64,000 nucleotides of DNA from Betaproteobacteria bacterium HGW-Betaproteobacteria-22 (GTDB taxonomy: Bacteria; Pseudomonadota; Gammaproteobacteria; Burkholderiales; Methylophilaceae). Position 1 is the stretch's first letter. Every line of letters begins with the position of its first letter. The stretch covers positions 1 to 64,000 of the forward strand of contig PHCJ01000018.1 of NCBI GenBank assembly GCA_002842285.1. Direction: 5' to 3'. The notes beneath the pieces were generated by a model. The model saw only the letters and a list, made by a program, of their open reading frames with translations, did no database searches and was not told the origin of the DNA. Made by a program: the position numbers and the translations under genes. Of the stretch, positions 1 through 10,136 are shown one piece after another.

Positions 1-289
1 CACGGCGATTACCAGCATGGACGAAGTGACCCAGCAGAATGCGGCGCTGGTAGAACAAGCGGCAGCGGCAGCAGAATCCTTGGTCGACCAAGCGGTTGGG
101 CTGATGGATACGGTGAGTGCGTTTAAATTGAGCGGAGGGTCGGCTTATGCGGGTAATGCTAGTCAACGCGTACTTGCAAAACCTGCAGGCGCGCGCACAA
201 AATTAAAGCCGGCAATGCGTGCGAGTTCCAGACCGCCTGTTAGTTTGACAAAGGCACCCACAGAAGACGGTGATTGGGAAGAGTTTTAA
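1..289 (+). CDS. Methyl-accepting chemotaxis protein, C-terminal fragment (cut by window start)
   Basis: Only the last 95 or so codons are in the window, in the frame that enters at base 2. The visible part is the end of an MCP cytoplasmic signalling domain: the helix around DEVTQQNAALVEQAAAAAES closely matches the same stretch of the two full MCPs downstream. A flexible linker rich in Ala, Arg, Pro and Lys follows, and the protein ends in GDWEEF. In the family, a C-terminal pentapeptide of the W-x-x-F type tethers the CheR and CheB adaptation enzymes, so this receptor probably recruits the cheR/cheB products encoded downstream. Its sensor domain is outside the window. It is the first of three tandem receptor genes on this strand. 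Confidence 0.93.
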   Translation, partial: TAITSMDEVTQQNAALVEQAAAAAESLVDQAVGLMDTVSAFKLSGGSAYAGNASQRVLAKPAGARTKLKPAMRASSRPPVSLTKAPTEDGDWEEF

Positions 290-430
290 GCGTGCTGTTG
301 CATAAGTGCGTTAAAAAAATCGCTCCCATCAACAGACTCATGGAGCGCGGTAGCTCTAATTAAATAAAACGTTAAAAATGAGTTTATCAATTAACCAGAT
401 TAGTTTTTTGCTAGAAGAAAAGAATAAACC

Positions 431-3400
431 ATGAAAATCAATATGCCAGTCACACAGCGCGAGCTGCCTTTAAAGGACACGTTGCAAATTGTTTCCAAAA
501 CAGATTTAAAAGGCAAGATCACGTTTGTGAACCGTGATTTTATTGAGGTGAGCGGTTTTGTTGAGGATGAGCTGATTGGTGTGAATCACAATATCGTGCG
601 TCATCCTGATATGCCGCCGGAGGCATTTGCGGATTTATGGAATACCGTTAAAAACGGCAAGCCGTGGATTGGTATTGTCAAGAACCGCTGTAAAAACGGT
701 GACCATTATTGGGTGGAGGCTGTGGTTTCTCCGGTGGTAGAAAATGGTCAGGTGGCAGGCTATATCTCGGTAAGAAAAAAGGCAACCCGTCAGCAGATTG
801 AGGGCGCTTTAAAATTTCATCAGGCGATACGTGGTGAGCAAAGTGTTTATGAAAAGTTAGTCGGCAAATACCGTAATTTTAAACGTAGCATTTCGCTACG
901 TAACAGAATTGTCTCAATATTTTTTGTCGTGGTCTTATTCAGTTTGCTGATAGGGTATAGCGGCTTAACCAGCCTTAAAACATCTGATGATATTGTGGGT
1001 GTTTTGTACCATGATCATGTAGTGCCGATTAAAGAACTTAAAGCGGTTTCTGATATGTATGCGGTGAATGTTGTAGATACCGCACACAAAGTGAACGTTG
1101 GCGCTTTGAGCTGGTCAGCCGGTGAGGCTAATTTAACTGAAGCACTCAAAAATGTAGATGCGCAGTGGCAGGCTTATAAACTGCACCCATCTAGCGAATT
1201 GGATAAAAACCTTGCCCATGAAATAGAGCTACTCATGGCCAATGCAAATAATGCTGCCATTGATTTGCAAGGCATTTTGCGTGCTCAGGACCCTGAGCGT
1301 CTGCAACGTTTTACCAGTTCAGCGCTTTATCCTGCGATTGACCCTGTGAGCACAAAAATATCAGCGCTGATTGATACGCAGCTAAAAGAAGCGGAAGCCT
1401 TGCATGAGGCTTCAGAAGTTGTTTATGAAAATAGTCGCAATTTTATTGTTTTCATCTTCGTATTGGGTGCGCTGATTGCGGGTTGGTTAGGCAAGCTTTT
1501 GTATAGTGCGATTATTCCGCGCGTCAATGCAGCCGTGCGTTATTTGATGTTAAGTTCGCAAGGCGTTGAGCACGAGTCAGTTGCACGTTATGGCTACCGC
1601 GATGAAATGACCGATGTGATGGATGCATACCGCGCTTTACGCACGCGTCTGGATTTTGATAATGCAGAAACGCTGGCTGGCGTAGATCGCATTAAATCAG
1701 CTTTGGATAATGCATCCATTCCTGTCACAGTGGGGAGCGATACCAATAAGCTAATTTATATGAACAAAGCGGGTTTTGCGTTATGGGAAAAAATGCGTAG
1801 CGAAATCGCCAAGCGTCACCCGGGCTTTACCGTAGATAAACTAATAGGTGGAACACTAGGGCAATACCTTGAAAATGAACAGGACCGTGCAGCCTATACC
1901 GCGCCATTTACAGGGACAAAAGTACTGAATATGACCATGGCGGGTCGGTACTTGCAGCTGACTTTTAATGCGGTGACAAACACGGAAGGCGTTTATCTGG
2001 GGCGTATGATTCAATGGCTGGACCGTACCGATGAAGTGATTGCCGAGCAGCAGGTTGCTGATTTGATTGAAAGTACCGTTGCCGGTAATTTGAATCAACG
2101 TATTGATCTTGCCGGGTTACCTGCAGGGTTTATAACTGAAGTGAGTGGTGGGATGAACCGTTTGCTGGAAGCTGTAATTAACCCATTAAACATGGCCGCC
2201 GACTATGTAGACAGCTTATCCAAAGGCGTTATTCCGGCTGAAATTACCGAGGAGTATCGAGGTGATTTTAATATCATTAAAAACAATCTCAATGCCTGCG
2301 GACATGCCATTAAGGCGCTGGTGAGCGATGCCAACCTGCTGGCGGAATCAGCTGAAGCAGGAGTGCTGAATGTGCGGGCCGATGCGGCCCAGCATTTAGG
2401 TGAATACCGTAACGTGATTAAAGGCCTTAATGCAACGCTTGATGCTATTGTGAAGCCACTTAATATGGCTGCAGATAGTGTAGAGCGTATTGCGCGCGGA
2501 GAAATTCCCGACATGCTCACTGAAAAGTACCAAGGTGATTTCAATTATTTAAAAGATAATTTAAACACCTGTTTTAAAGCTATTAATGCTTTAATTGCCG
2601 ATGTGCAGGTGCTTTCAGATGCGGCAAACCAAGGTCGTGTATCTGTGCGTGCGGATGCCAACGCTCATGAAGGCGATTTCCGTAAGATTGTAGATGGTGT
2701 GAATGAAACGCTGGAAATGATAGTCGGACCGATTGCCACTGTGAAAGGCGCTGTTGAAACCATCAACACAGCTGCCAAAGAAATCGCGCAGGGTAATGCA
2801 GATTTATCACGTCGCACTGAAGACCAAGCTGCTAGCCTGGAAAAAACTGCAGCGAGCATGGAGGAGCTTTCATCCACCGTTAAACAGAATGCGGATAACG
2901 CCAAACAGGCGAATCAACTGGCAACCGCTGCATCTGATGTGGCCGTGAAAGGCGGTAATGCGGTGGCAGAGGTCGTGACCACAATGGCCGATATCAATGA
3001 CAGCGCCAAGAAAATTGAAGACATTATCAGTGTGATTGATGGCATTGCTTTCCAGACCAATATTCTTGCATTGAACGCTGCGGTAGAGGCTGCGCGTGCA
3101 GGTGAGCAGGGGCGTGGTTTTGCCGTGGTGGCAGGCGAGGTGCGCAGCTTGGCGCAGCGTTCAGCCACGGCCGCTAAAGAGATTAAAGCGTTGATTACCG
3201 ATTCTGTTAACAAAACGGCAGAGGGTACCGTGCAGGTAGAAAACGCGGGTAAAACTATGCAGGAAATTGTGACATCGGTCAAACGTGTGACTGATATCAT
3301 TGGTGAAATTTCTGCTGCATCTCAAGAGCAGAGTGCAGGCATTGCCCAGGTGAACGAAGCTATCATCAAGATGGATGATGTGACCCAGCAAAATACCGCA

Positions 3401-3625
3401 CTGGTGGAAGAAGCCGCAGCAGCAGCTGAATCCATGATGGAGCAAGCTGATGAGCTAATGCATGCCGTGAGTGTGTTTCAGTTAGAGGGTGAAGAGGCTA
3501 CGCGCCCGATTGGCAGCCGTGTGCAACGTGTAGCGAATAAAACTGGGACACCTGTTGTGAAAGCAACACCGGCTAAGCCGGCCACAAGAGCCGGCTCGGA
3601 TGATGGGGATTGGGAAGAGTTTTAA
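431..3625 (+). CDS. Aer-like PAS-containing methyl-accepting chemotaxis protein with HAMP-like array
   Basis: A 1064-residue chemoreceptor. Residues 12-118 are a PAS domain close to that of the aerotaxis receptor Aer: [15 protein letters not shown] carries Arg57, His58, Asp60 and Trp70 at the positions linked to FAD binding in E. coli Aer, so a redox or oxygen signal is likely. Unlike Aer, it has two membrane segments (about 157-180 and 338-360) around a helical periplasmic region. A second PAS-like region (about 425-535) and two consecutive HAMP-like modules of about 91 residues follow (near 583-673 and 674-765, each starting PLNMAAD or similar). The MCP signalling domain (770-1015) has the hairpin tip [20 protein letters not shown]. 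It ends in GDWEEF, a CheR/CheB tether. The signalling half is nearly identical to the next gene, which indicates tandem duplication. The ligand is inferred, not shown. Confidence 0.93.
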   Translation: MKINMPVTQRELPLKDTLQIVSKTDLKGKITFVNRDFIEVSGFVEDELIGVNHNIVRHPDMPPEAFADLWNTVKNGKPWIGIVKNRCKNGDHYWVEAVVSPVVENGQVAGYISVRKKATRQQIEGALKFHQAIRGEQSVYEKLVGKYRNFKRSISLRNRIVSIFFVVVLFSLLIGYSGLTSLKTSDDIVGVLYHDHVVPIKELKAVSDMYAVNVVDTAHKVNVGALSWSAGEANLTEALKNVDAQWQAYKLHPSSELDKNLAHEIELLMANANNAAIDLQGILRAQDPERLQRFTSSALYPAIDPVSTKISALIDTQLKEAEALHEASEVVYENSRNFIVFIFVLGALIAGWLGKLLYSAIIPRVNAAVRYLMLSSQGVEHESVARYGYRDEMTDVMDAYRALRTRLDFDNAETLAGVDRIKSALDNASIPVTVGSDTNKLIYMNKAGFALWEKMRSEIAKRHPGFTVDKLIGGTLGQYLENEQDRAAYTAPFTGTKVLNMTMAGRYLQLTFNAVTNTEGVYLGRMIQWLDRTDEVIAEQQVADLIESTVAGNLNQRIDLAGLPAGFITEVSGGMNRLLEAVINPLNMAADYVDSLSKGVIPAEITEEYRGDFNIIKNNLNACGHAIKALVSDANLLAESAEAGVLNVRADAAQHLGEYRNVIKGLNATLDAIVKPLNMAADSVERIARGEIPDMLTEKYQGDFNYLKDNLNTCFKAINALIADVQVLSDAANQGRVSVRADANAHEGDFRKIVDGVNETLEMIVGPIATVKGAVETINTAAKEIAQGNADLSRRTEDQAASLEKTAASMEELSSTVKQNADNAKQANQLATAASDVAVKGGNAVAEVVTTMADINDSAKKIEDIISVIDGIAFQTNILALNAAVEAARAGEQGRGFAVVAGEVRSLAQRSATAAKEIKALITDSVNKTAEGTVQVENAGKTMQEIVTSVKRVTDIIGEISAASQEQSAGIAQVNEAIIKMDDVTQQNTALVEEAAAAAESMMEQADELMHAVSVFQLEGEEATRPIGSRVQRVANKTGTPVVKATPAKPATRAGSDDGDWEEF

Positions 3626-3712
3626 ATAGATTTAATTATTATAAAAACGTGGAGACATACATTAAGTTGAACGTTTGATTTAATTGTATTTAGAAAAGAA
3701 AAGAGTACCGTA

Positions 3713-6250
3713 ATGAAAATGACCGTTGCCAAAAAAATGTTGTTATTAACGCTTATTTCAATCGCAGGCTTGGTGATTATGCTGTTGCTAAACCTGAGGC
3801 AGGCGGAAAATGTTTTTAACAAGACCAATTATGCCAATACAAATATCGCACCCAGCTTAGTTGAGCTGGATAAGCTGCGTTACACCTTTAATACCTTACG
3901 TATCAGGCTTGCCAATCACACCTTTATTAAAGAGGCTGATAAATTGGCAGAAGTGGAAACTGCAATTAGTAAACTGCAGAATGAATTGAAGACCATCACC
4001 GAAAATTACGAAAACTACTTGAGCGATGCGCAGGAACGGCAGTTACTTGAGGCGGATAAAGCGGGTTTGGATGTTTATTTTCATGACATGATACCTATTC
4101 TGGCGGCTTCTCGTGCAGGTGATAAATCACTTGCGCAGACTTTGTATATTGCGACTCGCATGCCTGCAGAAAAAGCGAATAATAGCATTGCTGAACATAT
4201 GCATTATAAAACCGAGCTCGGTAAGCAATTGGCAGAGCAGGCATTAGCGGCAAAAGTGCAGGCAAGCAGGCAGGCGATGTTGATAGGCCTGTTTATTCTG
4301 ATTGCAATTGTGTTGCTAGGTGTGATGATTACCCGTAATTTGCGGAAACAACTGGGTGGAGAACCTGCGGATGTTGCAAAAATCGCGAATAACATCGCTA
4401 ATGGTGATTTGGATGATGTGATTGCGCTTGATAAAGGGGATACCACCAGTTTAACTGCGGCCATGCACACTTTGCAGCAGACAATTAAGGATTTAATTGA
4501 TGCACAGAGTGCAATGTCGGAGAAAAATAAACTCGGTATTATCAGCGCTGCTATCAATGCGGATAAGTATCGTGGCAGTTACCGGGTGATGGCGAGTAAT
4601 ATGAACCAAATGATTGCTAATCAATTAGATGTCATGCGTAAAGTCAATGCATGTATTGCTGAGTTTTCCAAAGGTAATTTTGATGCGCCGTTAGAGAAGT
4701 TTCCGGGCGAGCGTGCATTTATCAATGAAGGAGTTGAGCTCCTGCGCAGTAACATCAAGAACTTTATTGCTGACATGCATGCAATGGCAGAGCAGCACGA
4801 TTTGGGCGAGATAGATGCGGTAATAGACACCGCAAACCTCAAAGGTGCATATGCTGCTATGGCTGAAGGTGTTAATGCCATGGTAGGCGCGCACGTACAA
4901 GAAAAAGAAGAAGTTACCAACCTCATGAAATTATTAGGTGATGGTGATTTTGATGTACAGATTAAGCAATATCCTGGTAAAAAGGCTGAAATCAATAAAA
5001 ACCTTGATCGTTTGAAAGGTAAGTTGAAGGGTGCAGTAGATTCAGTGAAATGGGTCACCAATGAACATGCAAAAGGTAATATTGACATGAGTTTGCATGC
5101 CCATTTATTCAAAGGCGGCTTTGCAGAATTAATCAGCGCGGTGAATGCGATCGTTGCGGGGCAGTTGGAGCTCACAGAAAAAGCGCTGGCGTGCGTGAAA
5201 GAGTTTGGTGAAGGTAACTTTGATGCACCGTTAGAGAAGTTCCCGGGTAAAAAATCTTTTGTGAATGATGCCATCGAGCAGGTACGCAGTAACCTAAAAG
5301 CCTTAAATGAAGATGCGCAGATGTTGGCAGATGCCGCACGCGATGGGCGTGTGTCAGTGCGTGCGAATGCAGACCGGCACTTGGGTGATTACCGCAAAAT
5401 TGTCAATGGCATGAATGAAACGCTTGAGATGATTGTTAACCCAATTGTCACGGTGCAGCAATCAGCCGAGGCGATTAACACAGCCGCTAAGGAAATCGCG
5501 CAGGGCAATGCTGATTTATCACGCCGCACTGAAGACCAGGCCGCCAACCTTGAAAAAACCGCCTCTAGCATGGATCAGTTGGCCTCAACCGTTAAACAGA
5601 ATGCGGATAACGCCAAACAGGCAAATCAGCTGGCTATTGCCGCTTCTGGTGTGGCAGTTAAGGGTGGCTCAGCGGTGGCTGAGGTTGTCCATACCATGGC
5701 CGATATCAATGATAGCGCGAAGAAGATTGAAGACATTATCAGTGTGATTGATGGCATTGCTTTTCAAACCAATATTCTTGCATTGAACGCCGCGGTAGAG
5801 GCGGCAAGGGCTGGAGAGCAGGGGCGTGGCTTTGCCGTGGTGGCAGGCGAAGTGCGCAGTTTGGCGCAGCGCTCAGCCACGGCCGCTAAAGAAATAAAAG
5901 CGTTGATTACCGATTCTGTTAACAAGACAAGCGAGGGTACCCGCCAGGTTGAAATGGCAGGTGAGACCATGCAGGAAATTGTTAATTCAGTGAAACGCGT
6001 ATCTGATATCATTGGTGAAATTGCCGCCGCTTCTACTGAGCAAAGTGCCGGTATTGCCCAGGTGAACGAAGCCATTATCAAGATGGATGATGTAACCCAG
6101 CAAAATACCGCACTAGTAGAAGAAGCGGCAGCAGCAGCTGAATCTATGATGGAACAGGCTGAGGAGTTGATGAATGCTGTTAGTGTGTTTACACTGGAGG
6201 AAGACAATTCAAATCATCCACCCAAGATGCTGTTGCTAGGTAAATATTGA
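3713..6250 (+). CDS. Methyl-accepting chemotaxis protein with multiple HAMP-like repeats
   Basis: An 845-residue transmembrane chemoreceptor. TM1 is about residues 8-26, a four-helix-type periplasmic sensor about 27-187, and TM2 about 188-207. After a first HAMP come several HAMP-like modules; [12 protein letters not shown] occurs at about 321 and again at about 501, showing internal duplication. The MCP signalling domain starts near 580 with [18 protein letters not shown] and is almost the same as in the preceding receptor. Unlike its two neighbours it has no W-x-x-F pentapeptide: it ends ...[10 protein letters not shown] shortly after the last methylation helix. It may therefore depend on neighbouring receptors in mixed arrays for methylation. 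No other frame restores the missing tail. A short AT-rich gap separates it from the upstream MCP. Confidence 0.93.
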   Translation: MKMTVAKKMLLLTLISIAGLVIMLLLNLRQAENVFNKTNYANTNIAPSLVELDKLRYTFNTLRIRLANHTFIKEADKLAEVETAISKLQNELKTITENYENYLSDAQERQLLEADKAGLDVYFHDMIPILAASRAGDKSLAQTLYIATRMPAEKANNSIAEHMHYKTELGKQLAEQALAAKVQASRQAMLIGLFILIAIVLLGVMITRNLRKQLGGEPADVAKIANNIANGDLDDVIALDKGDTTSLTAAMHTLQQTIKDLIDAQSAMSEKNKLGIISAAINADKYRGSYRVMASNMNQMIANQLDVMRKVNACIAEFSKGNFDAPLEKFPGERAFINEGVELLRSNIKNFIADMHAMAEQHDLGEIDAVIDTANLKGAYAAMAEGVNAMVGAHVQEKEEVTNLMKLLGDGDFDVQIKQYPGKKAEINKNLDRLKGKLKGAVDSVKWVTNEHAKGNIDMSLHAHLFKGGFAELISAVNAIVAGQLELTEKALACVKEFGEGNFDAPLEKFPGKKSFVNDAIEQVRSNLKALNEDAQMLADAARDGRVSVRANADRHLGDYRKIVNGMNETLEMIVNPIVTVQQSAEAINTAAKEIAQGNADLSRRTEDQAANLEKTASSMDQLASTVKQNADNAKQANQLAIAASGVAVKGGSAVAEVVHTMADINDSAKKIEDIISVIDGIAFQTNILALNAAVEAARAGEQGRGFAVVAGEVRSLAQRSATAAKEIKALITDSVNKTSEGTRQVEMAGETMQEIVNSVKRVSDIIGEIAAASTEQSAGIAQVNEAIIKMDDVTQQNTALVEEAAAAAESMMEQAEELMNAVSVFTLEEDNSNHPPKMLLLGKY

Positions 6251-6264
6251 TGAAATGCGATTTT

Positions 6265-6413
6265 TTAAGGAGGCGCAGAATCAGTCGTTCAGCGAGATGA
6301 AGCGCTAAGCGCACGAAACCCAGTAACCGAAACAGTACGGGGTATGTAGCGGGTGCGAGTGCCTCGCAACAACGCGATTCGCTCGCGCAACGACTGATTC
6401 TGCGCCTCCTTAA
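6265..6413. repeat. 149-bp element with 25-bp perfect terminal inverted repeats (dispersed repeat, copy A)
   Basis: Bases 6265-6289 and 6389-6413 are exact reverse complements (25/25). The outer end reads TTAAGGAGGCGCAGAATCAG. The interior has no ORF. Read on the minus strand, the interior aligns along most of its length with the repeat at 32900-33047 and in part with 49933-50200; shared blocks include the GCGAGC block near one end, CACTCGCA, and CGTGCGC...CATCTCGC near the other. This points to a non-autonomous, MITE- or REPIN-like mobile palindrome. No target-site duplication is obvious. Confidence 0.8.
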
Positions 6414-6461
6414 TTAAGTCGCAAGCGTAGAAACAGGTAATGTTGAAATGTATCGTTGTGG

Positions 6462-6511
6462 GAAGTTTATCTAATGGATGCCTAACATTAGGTATTCATC
6501 AGATAAACTTC
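6462..6511. promoter_or_regulatory. 50-bp near-perfect palindrome upstream of the Fae homologue
   Basis: The arms 6462-6485 and 6488-6511 match at 21 of 24 positions. The outer 11 bases (GAAGTTTATCT / AGATAAACTTC) and the inner five (CCTAA / TTAGG) are perfect. As RNA, two of the three mismatches become G-U pairs, giving a long hairpin. There is no T tract after it, so an operator or an mRNA structure is as plausible as a terminator. It ends 74 bases before the Fae start codon. Confidence 0.6.
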
Positions 6512-6585
6512 AGTGATTAATCAGCGATGTGTGATGTAGTGAAGCAGGACTTTTGAAATTAATATTGAACGTTTAGGAGAATAAA

Positions 6586-7149
6586 ATGGCTGTAATTGAT
6601 CGTGTATTAATTGGTGAGGCTTTGGTGATTGAAGATCGCCCTGATGGTAGTGGTTTGGATCTTAAAAACGTAGCGCATATCGACTTGATCATGGGGCCAC
6701 GTGGTAGCGCGGCTGAAGATGCATTCTGCCGCACGTTGACAGACCAAAAAGAAGGCGTTAACGGTTTGCTGGCGATTGTTGCGCCCAATATGATGGTAAA
6801 ACCCAACACCGTGATGTTCAATAAAGTGACTTTAAGAAACACCAAGCAGTCAGTGCAGATGTTTGGCCCGGCACAGCGCGGCGTTGCGATGGCGGTGATG
6901 GACTGTGTGGCGGATGGTACGATTCCTGTAGAAGAAGCTGATGATGTATTTATCAGTGTAGGTGTGTTTATTGATCAATCAGCCGATATGGATGACCGTA
7001 TTCAAGACTGGAATTACCGTGCGACCAAGCAAGCCATCAAGAGCGCGGTTGCCCGTGAGCCCAAAGCCGCTGATTTGCTCAAGGTTTACAGAGATTCTGC
7101 ACATCCTTTTGCTGCGCATCCCGCAAGAAGAAGAGCCACAGATAAGTAA
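6586..7149 (+). CDS. fae: Formaldehyde-activating enzyme (Fae) family protein
   Basis: A 187-residue Fae homologue. Fae catalyses condensation of formaldehyde with tetrahydromethanopterin to methylene-H4MPT in methylotrophs. Family blocks are all present: VAHIDLIMGPRGS (the invariant active-site His is His31), GLLAIVAPN, KPNTVMFNKVT, VQMFGPAQRGVAMAV and the C-terminal HPFAAHPA. Compared with the canonical enzyme as I know it, there is an insertion of about nine residues (EDRPDGSGLDL region) before the catalytic His and a short basic tail, which suggests a paralogue rather than the main housekeeping Fae. The start is fixed by AGGAGA five bases upstream. Its location inside a chemotaxis cluster, between receptor genes and cheR, is striking and suggests a role tied to formaldehyde or C1 sensing, but that is inference. 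Confidence 0.93.
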   Translation: MAVIDRVLIGEALVIEDRPDGSGLDLKNVAHIDLIMGPRGSAAEDAFCRTLTDQKEGVNGLLAIVAPNMMVKPNTVMFNKVTLRNTKQSVQMFGPAQRGVAMAVMDCVADGTIPVEEADDVFISVGVFIDQSADMDDRIQDWNYRATKQAIKSAVAREPKAADLLKVYRDSAHPFAAHPARRRATDK

Positions 7150-7172
7150 TCTTGCACATCATGCGTTGATAG

Positions 7173-7205
7173 TTAACAAGGGGGCATTGCATGCCCCCTT
7201 GTTAA
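7173..7205. terminator. Perfect 15-bp stem-loop after the Fae homologue
   Basis: Bases 7173-7187 and 7191-7205 are exact reverse complements around the loop TGC; the arm is TTAACAAGGGGGCAT. It starts 24 bases after the Fae stop codon. It is very stable but has only a weak downstream T run, so it is a probable terminator or mRNA 3'-end stabiliser that separates fae from cheR. Confidence 0.65.
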
Positions 7206-7303
7206 GAGTTGCCCTTTAAATTGTTTTATGGTGACCGTAAAGCGTATAAGTAACATGGCAAAAATCAAAAATAATGATGTCAGATAGGGGCGGTTGATAC
7301 GTA

Positions 7304-8185
7304 ATGGCACAAAAAGAACAACATGGCGATAGCAGGGAGTTTGGTTTCACATCCCAAGATTTTGCCAGAGTACGTCATTTAATTTACCAGCATGCGGGCA
7401 TTTCTTTATCAGAGGCCAAATCAGATATGGTGTATAGCCGTATCGGGCGTAGGTTGCGTACAGTTGGCGCTGTTTCATTCAAGCAGTATCTAGATAGCCT
7501 GGAATCAGAGAATGACCCTGCGGAGTGGGAGGCGTTCACAAATGCACTAACCACGAACCTGACTTCTTTCTTTAGAGAAGAGCACCATTTTCCGATTCTA
7601 GCTGAACATTTGCTAGCATTGAAAAAACCGATCCGTATCTGGTGCTCAGCCGCATCAACTGGCGAGGAACCCTATACCATCGCCATGACTGCCTGCGAAG
7701 CATTTGGCACACTCAAGCCCCCAGTTGAGATTGTTGCAACAGATATTGATACCAATGTGCTGGCAACAGCAACGCGCGGTGTTTATCCTTTTGAGCGTGT
7801 CAGCAAGTTGTCTGATGCGCGTAAAAAACAGTTTTTTTTGCGTGGTTCCGGTGCAAATGAGGGGTCAGTGCGCGTGCGTAGTGAATTAAGAAGTTTAATC
7901 ACTTTTCATCAGCTCAATTTGCTGGAAGAACAATGGGCGATTAAAGAACCGTTTGATGCCATTTTTTGCAGAAATGTCATGATCTATTTTGATAAGCCGA
8001 CACAGGCTAAAATATTGAATAAATTTGTGCCGTTGATGAAGCCGCACGCACTGCTTTTTGCAGGGCATTCAGAAAACTTTTTATACGTATCAGATGCTTT
8101 TCATTTAAGGGGTAAAACGGTTTACACCCTAAGCGATGGTAAAAATTCTAAACGTACCGGTATGGCTAAAGAGAGTGTTTTATGA
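7304..8185 (+). CDS. cheR: Chemotaxis protein methyltransferase CheR
   Basis: A 293-residue CheR. It transfers methyl groups from S-adenosylmethionine to glutamates in MCP signalling helices, which drives sensory adaptation. The N-terminal helical CheR domain (about 15-90) ends in the family motif NALTTNLTSFFRE. The SAM-binding domain starts at IRIWCSAASTGEEPYTIAM (about 110-128), and FDAIFCRNVMIYFD (about 215-228) is the typical motif IV region. The last four bases overlap the cheD start (ATGA), so the two are translationally coupled. The two upstream MCPs ending in GDWEEF provide tethering sites for this enzyme. Confidence 0.97.
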   Translation: MAQKEQHGDSREFGFTSQDFARVRHLIYQHAGISLSEAKSDMVYSRIGRRLRTVGAVSFKQYLDSLESENDPAEWEAFTNALTTNLTSFFREEHHFPILAEHLLALKKPIRIWCSAASTGEEPYTIAMTACEAFGTLKPPVEIVATDIDTNVLATATRGVYPFERVSKLSDARKKQFFLRGSGANEGSVRVRSELRSLITFHQLNLLEEQWAIKEPFDAIFCRNVMIYFDKPTQAKILNKFVPLMKPHALLFAGHSENFLYVSDAFHLRGKTVYTLSDGKNSKRTGMAKESVL

Positions 8186-8790
8186 GTATGTTGGAAGAGG
8201 AAATTTCAACGACGCTTTATTATGACCGCACATTCGATTGTGAAGCGGCAAAGATTTCCCCGGGTGAATATTACTTCACCAATAAAGATATGTTGATTGT
8301 GACCGTGCTCGGTTCGTGTGTTTCAGCCTGCATACGAGATAACAAGCTCGGCATAGGCGGCATGAATCATTTTATGCTGCCAGATAGTGCCGCAGCCGAC
8401 AAAGATAACCCCGTGTCTGAATCCATGCGTTATGGAACTTATGCCATGGAAGTATTGATTAACCAATTGCTACGCAATGGCGCACGCAGAGAAAACCTGG
8501 AGGCAAAAATATTTGGCGGTGGCAATGTGTTAAAAAGTTTCACCACTACCAATGTCGGCGACCGCAATGCGGTGTTTGTGCGTAAGTTTCTGAAAGATGA
8601 AAAGATACGCATCACAGGCGAAGATTTATTGGATATTTATCCGCGTAAGGTGTATTACTTTCCGAAAACCGGGCGTGTACTGGTGAAAAAACTTAAACAA
8701 ATGCATAACGACACGCTGTTTAAACGAGAAGAAGCGTACGCCAGTAAACTTAAGACTAGCGACGTGGGCGGTGATGTCGATTTATTTTAA
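8182..8790 (+). CDS. cheD: Chemoreceptor glutamine deamidase CheD
   Basis: A 202-residue CheD, which deamidates selected glutamines in MCPs to create methylation sites. The cysteine-hydrolase core is visible: VTVLGSCVSACIRD holds the nucleophile Cys46 and GGMNHFMLPD holds the general base His63. The C-terminal part (IFGGGNVL, NAVFVRKFL, GRVLVKKL) is also typical. It overlaps cheR by four bases and precedes cheB, the usual betaproteobacterial order. Confidence 0.96.
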   Translation: MSMLEEEISTTLYYDRTFDCEAAKISPGEYYFTNKDMLIVTVLGSCVSACIRDNKLGIGGMNHFMLPDSAAADKDNPVSESMRYGTYAMEVLINQLLRNGARRENLEAKIFGGGNVLKSFTTTNVGDRNAVFVRKFLKDEKIRITGEDLLDIYPRKVYYFPKTGRVLVKKLKQMHNDTLFKREEAYASKLKTSDVGGDVDLF

Positions 8791-8928
8791 CTGATTTAAT
8801 ATTTGGCACGAATTCATTCGGCCTAACGAACGCTCTTGTCTTGACGTTAGATTGCCTGCCCAAAGGATAAGGTTATGCGTCAAAGCTTGATTTTAAATAA
8901 AAATAAGTTTAACTAACATGGTAAGCAA

Positions 8929-9999
8929 ATGAAGATTAAAGTATTGGTGATTGATGATTCAGCATTGATTCGCAGTTTGATGACCGAAATTATCAATAGT
9001 CAGCACGACATGGTGGTGGTTGGTGTGGCGCCTGACCCGCTGGTCGCACGGGATTTGATCAAACAGCTTAATCCCGATGTGCTGACCCTGGATGTAGAAA
9101 TGCCCAAGATGGATGGCTTGGATTTTTTAGAAAAACTGATGCGCCTAAGACCGATGCCTGTGGTGATGGTGTCTACATTAACCGAGCGTGGGTCAGAAAT
9201 TACCATGCGGGCGCTGGAGCTTGGCGCCACCGACTTTGTGACCAAACCCAAGATGTCAATCACTGAGGGGATGCGTGAATATACGGATCTGATTGCGGAA
9301 AAGATTCGTGCTGCTTCTCAGGCTAAAATATCCACTTTGCAACGGCATGCAAACTTAGGCGCTGCATCTGCAGCACCCGCGCAATTGCGTAACCCTTTGA
9401 TTAGTAGTGAAAAGCTGTTGATTGTAGGAGCTTCAACTGGGGGCACGGAAGCAATTAAAGCATTTTTAATGCAAATGCCATCTGACTCACCTGGTATTTT
9501 AATTACACAGCATATGCCAGCAGGGTTTACCAAATCCTTTGCAAACCGGCTTAACTCACTGTGTCAGATATCAGTTAAAGAGGCTGAAGGTGGTGAGCGT
9601 GTGCTACCTGGTCATGCCTACATTGCACCAGGAGACAAACATTTGTTATTGGCAAGAAGTGGTGCCAACTATGTTACCGAGCTAAGCGATGCGCCGCCAG
9701 TCAACCGTCATAAACCTTCTGTGGATGTTTTGTTTGATTCAGCCGCAGCCTTGGCTGGTAAAAACGCGATTGGCGTGATTTTAACCGGAATGGGTAAAGA
9801 CGGTGCAGTTGGCATGGCAAATATGAAGGCGGCTGGCGCTTATAATTTTGCGCAGAATGAAGAAAGCTGTGTGGTGTACGGTATGCCTAGAGAGGCTGTA
9901 GCACACGGTGGGGTTGATGTGGTGGCGCACCTCAACGATCTGCCTAAGTTGGTGCTTGATTATTTAATGACAAATAGTACGCGTGCACTGCGTGTATAA
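8929..9999 (+). CDS. cheB: Chemotaxis response regulator and protein-glutamate methylesterase CheB
   Basis: A 356-residue CheB, which removes methyl groups from MCPs after CheA-dependent phosphorylation. The receiver domain (1-125) has acidic residues Asp9/Asp10 and the phospho-acceptor Asp55 in LTLDVEMP. After a linker, the methylesterase domain (about 160-350) shows the triad Ser169 (GASTGGTEA), His195 (ITQHMPAG) and Asp291 ([10 protein letters not shown]). It lies 138 bp downstream of cheD; the gap has no recognisable element. Confidence 0.97.
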   Translation: MKIKVLVIDDSALIRSLMTEIINSQHDMVVVGVAPDPLVARDLIKQLNPDVLTLDVEMPKMDGLDFLEKLMRLRPMPVVMVSTLTERGSEITMRALELGATDFVTKPKMSITEGMREYTDLIAEKIRAASQAKISTLQRHANLGAASAAPAQLRNPLISSEKLLIVGASTGGTEAIKAFLMQMPSDSPGILITQHMPAGFTKSFANRLNSLCQISVKEAEGGERVLPGHAYIAPGDKHLLLARSGANYVTELSDAPPVNRHKPSVDVLFDSAAALAGKNAIGVILTGMGKDGAVGMANMKAAGAYNFAQNEESCVVYGMPREAVAHGGVDVVAHLNDLPKLVLDYLMTNSTRALRV

Positions 10000-10136
10000 G
10001 GCATAATTAATAGTAATTTTAACGGGAAGTAAGAATTCAAATAATTACCGTTTAATTAAAGTAAGTAGTATATTAAAAACCTTAATATCTGGTCTGGGCC
10101 TGGAATTAAGAGCGATAACTGTTAATGGAGTAAGGC

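Larger units (their letters stand above)
6251..6585. other. Intergenic region between MCP and Fae homologue, packed with inverted repeats
   Basis: This 335-bp gap has no credible ORF. It holds a 149-bp element bounded by perfect 25-bp inverted repeats (6265-6413), then a 50-bp near-perfect palindrome (6462-6511), then about 60 bp ending in a good ribosome site AGGAGA (6575-6580), five bases before the Fae start. The arrangement separates transcription of the MCPs from the Fae homologue or regulates it. Confidence 0.8.

Noticed and set aside
6200-6265. A frameshift at the end of the third MCP that might hide a docking pentapeptide.
   Set aside because: None of the other two frames encodes a W-x-x-F tail there.
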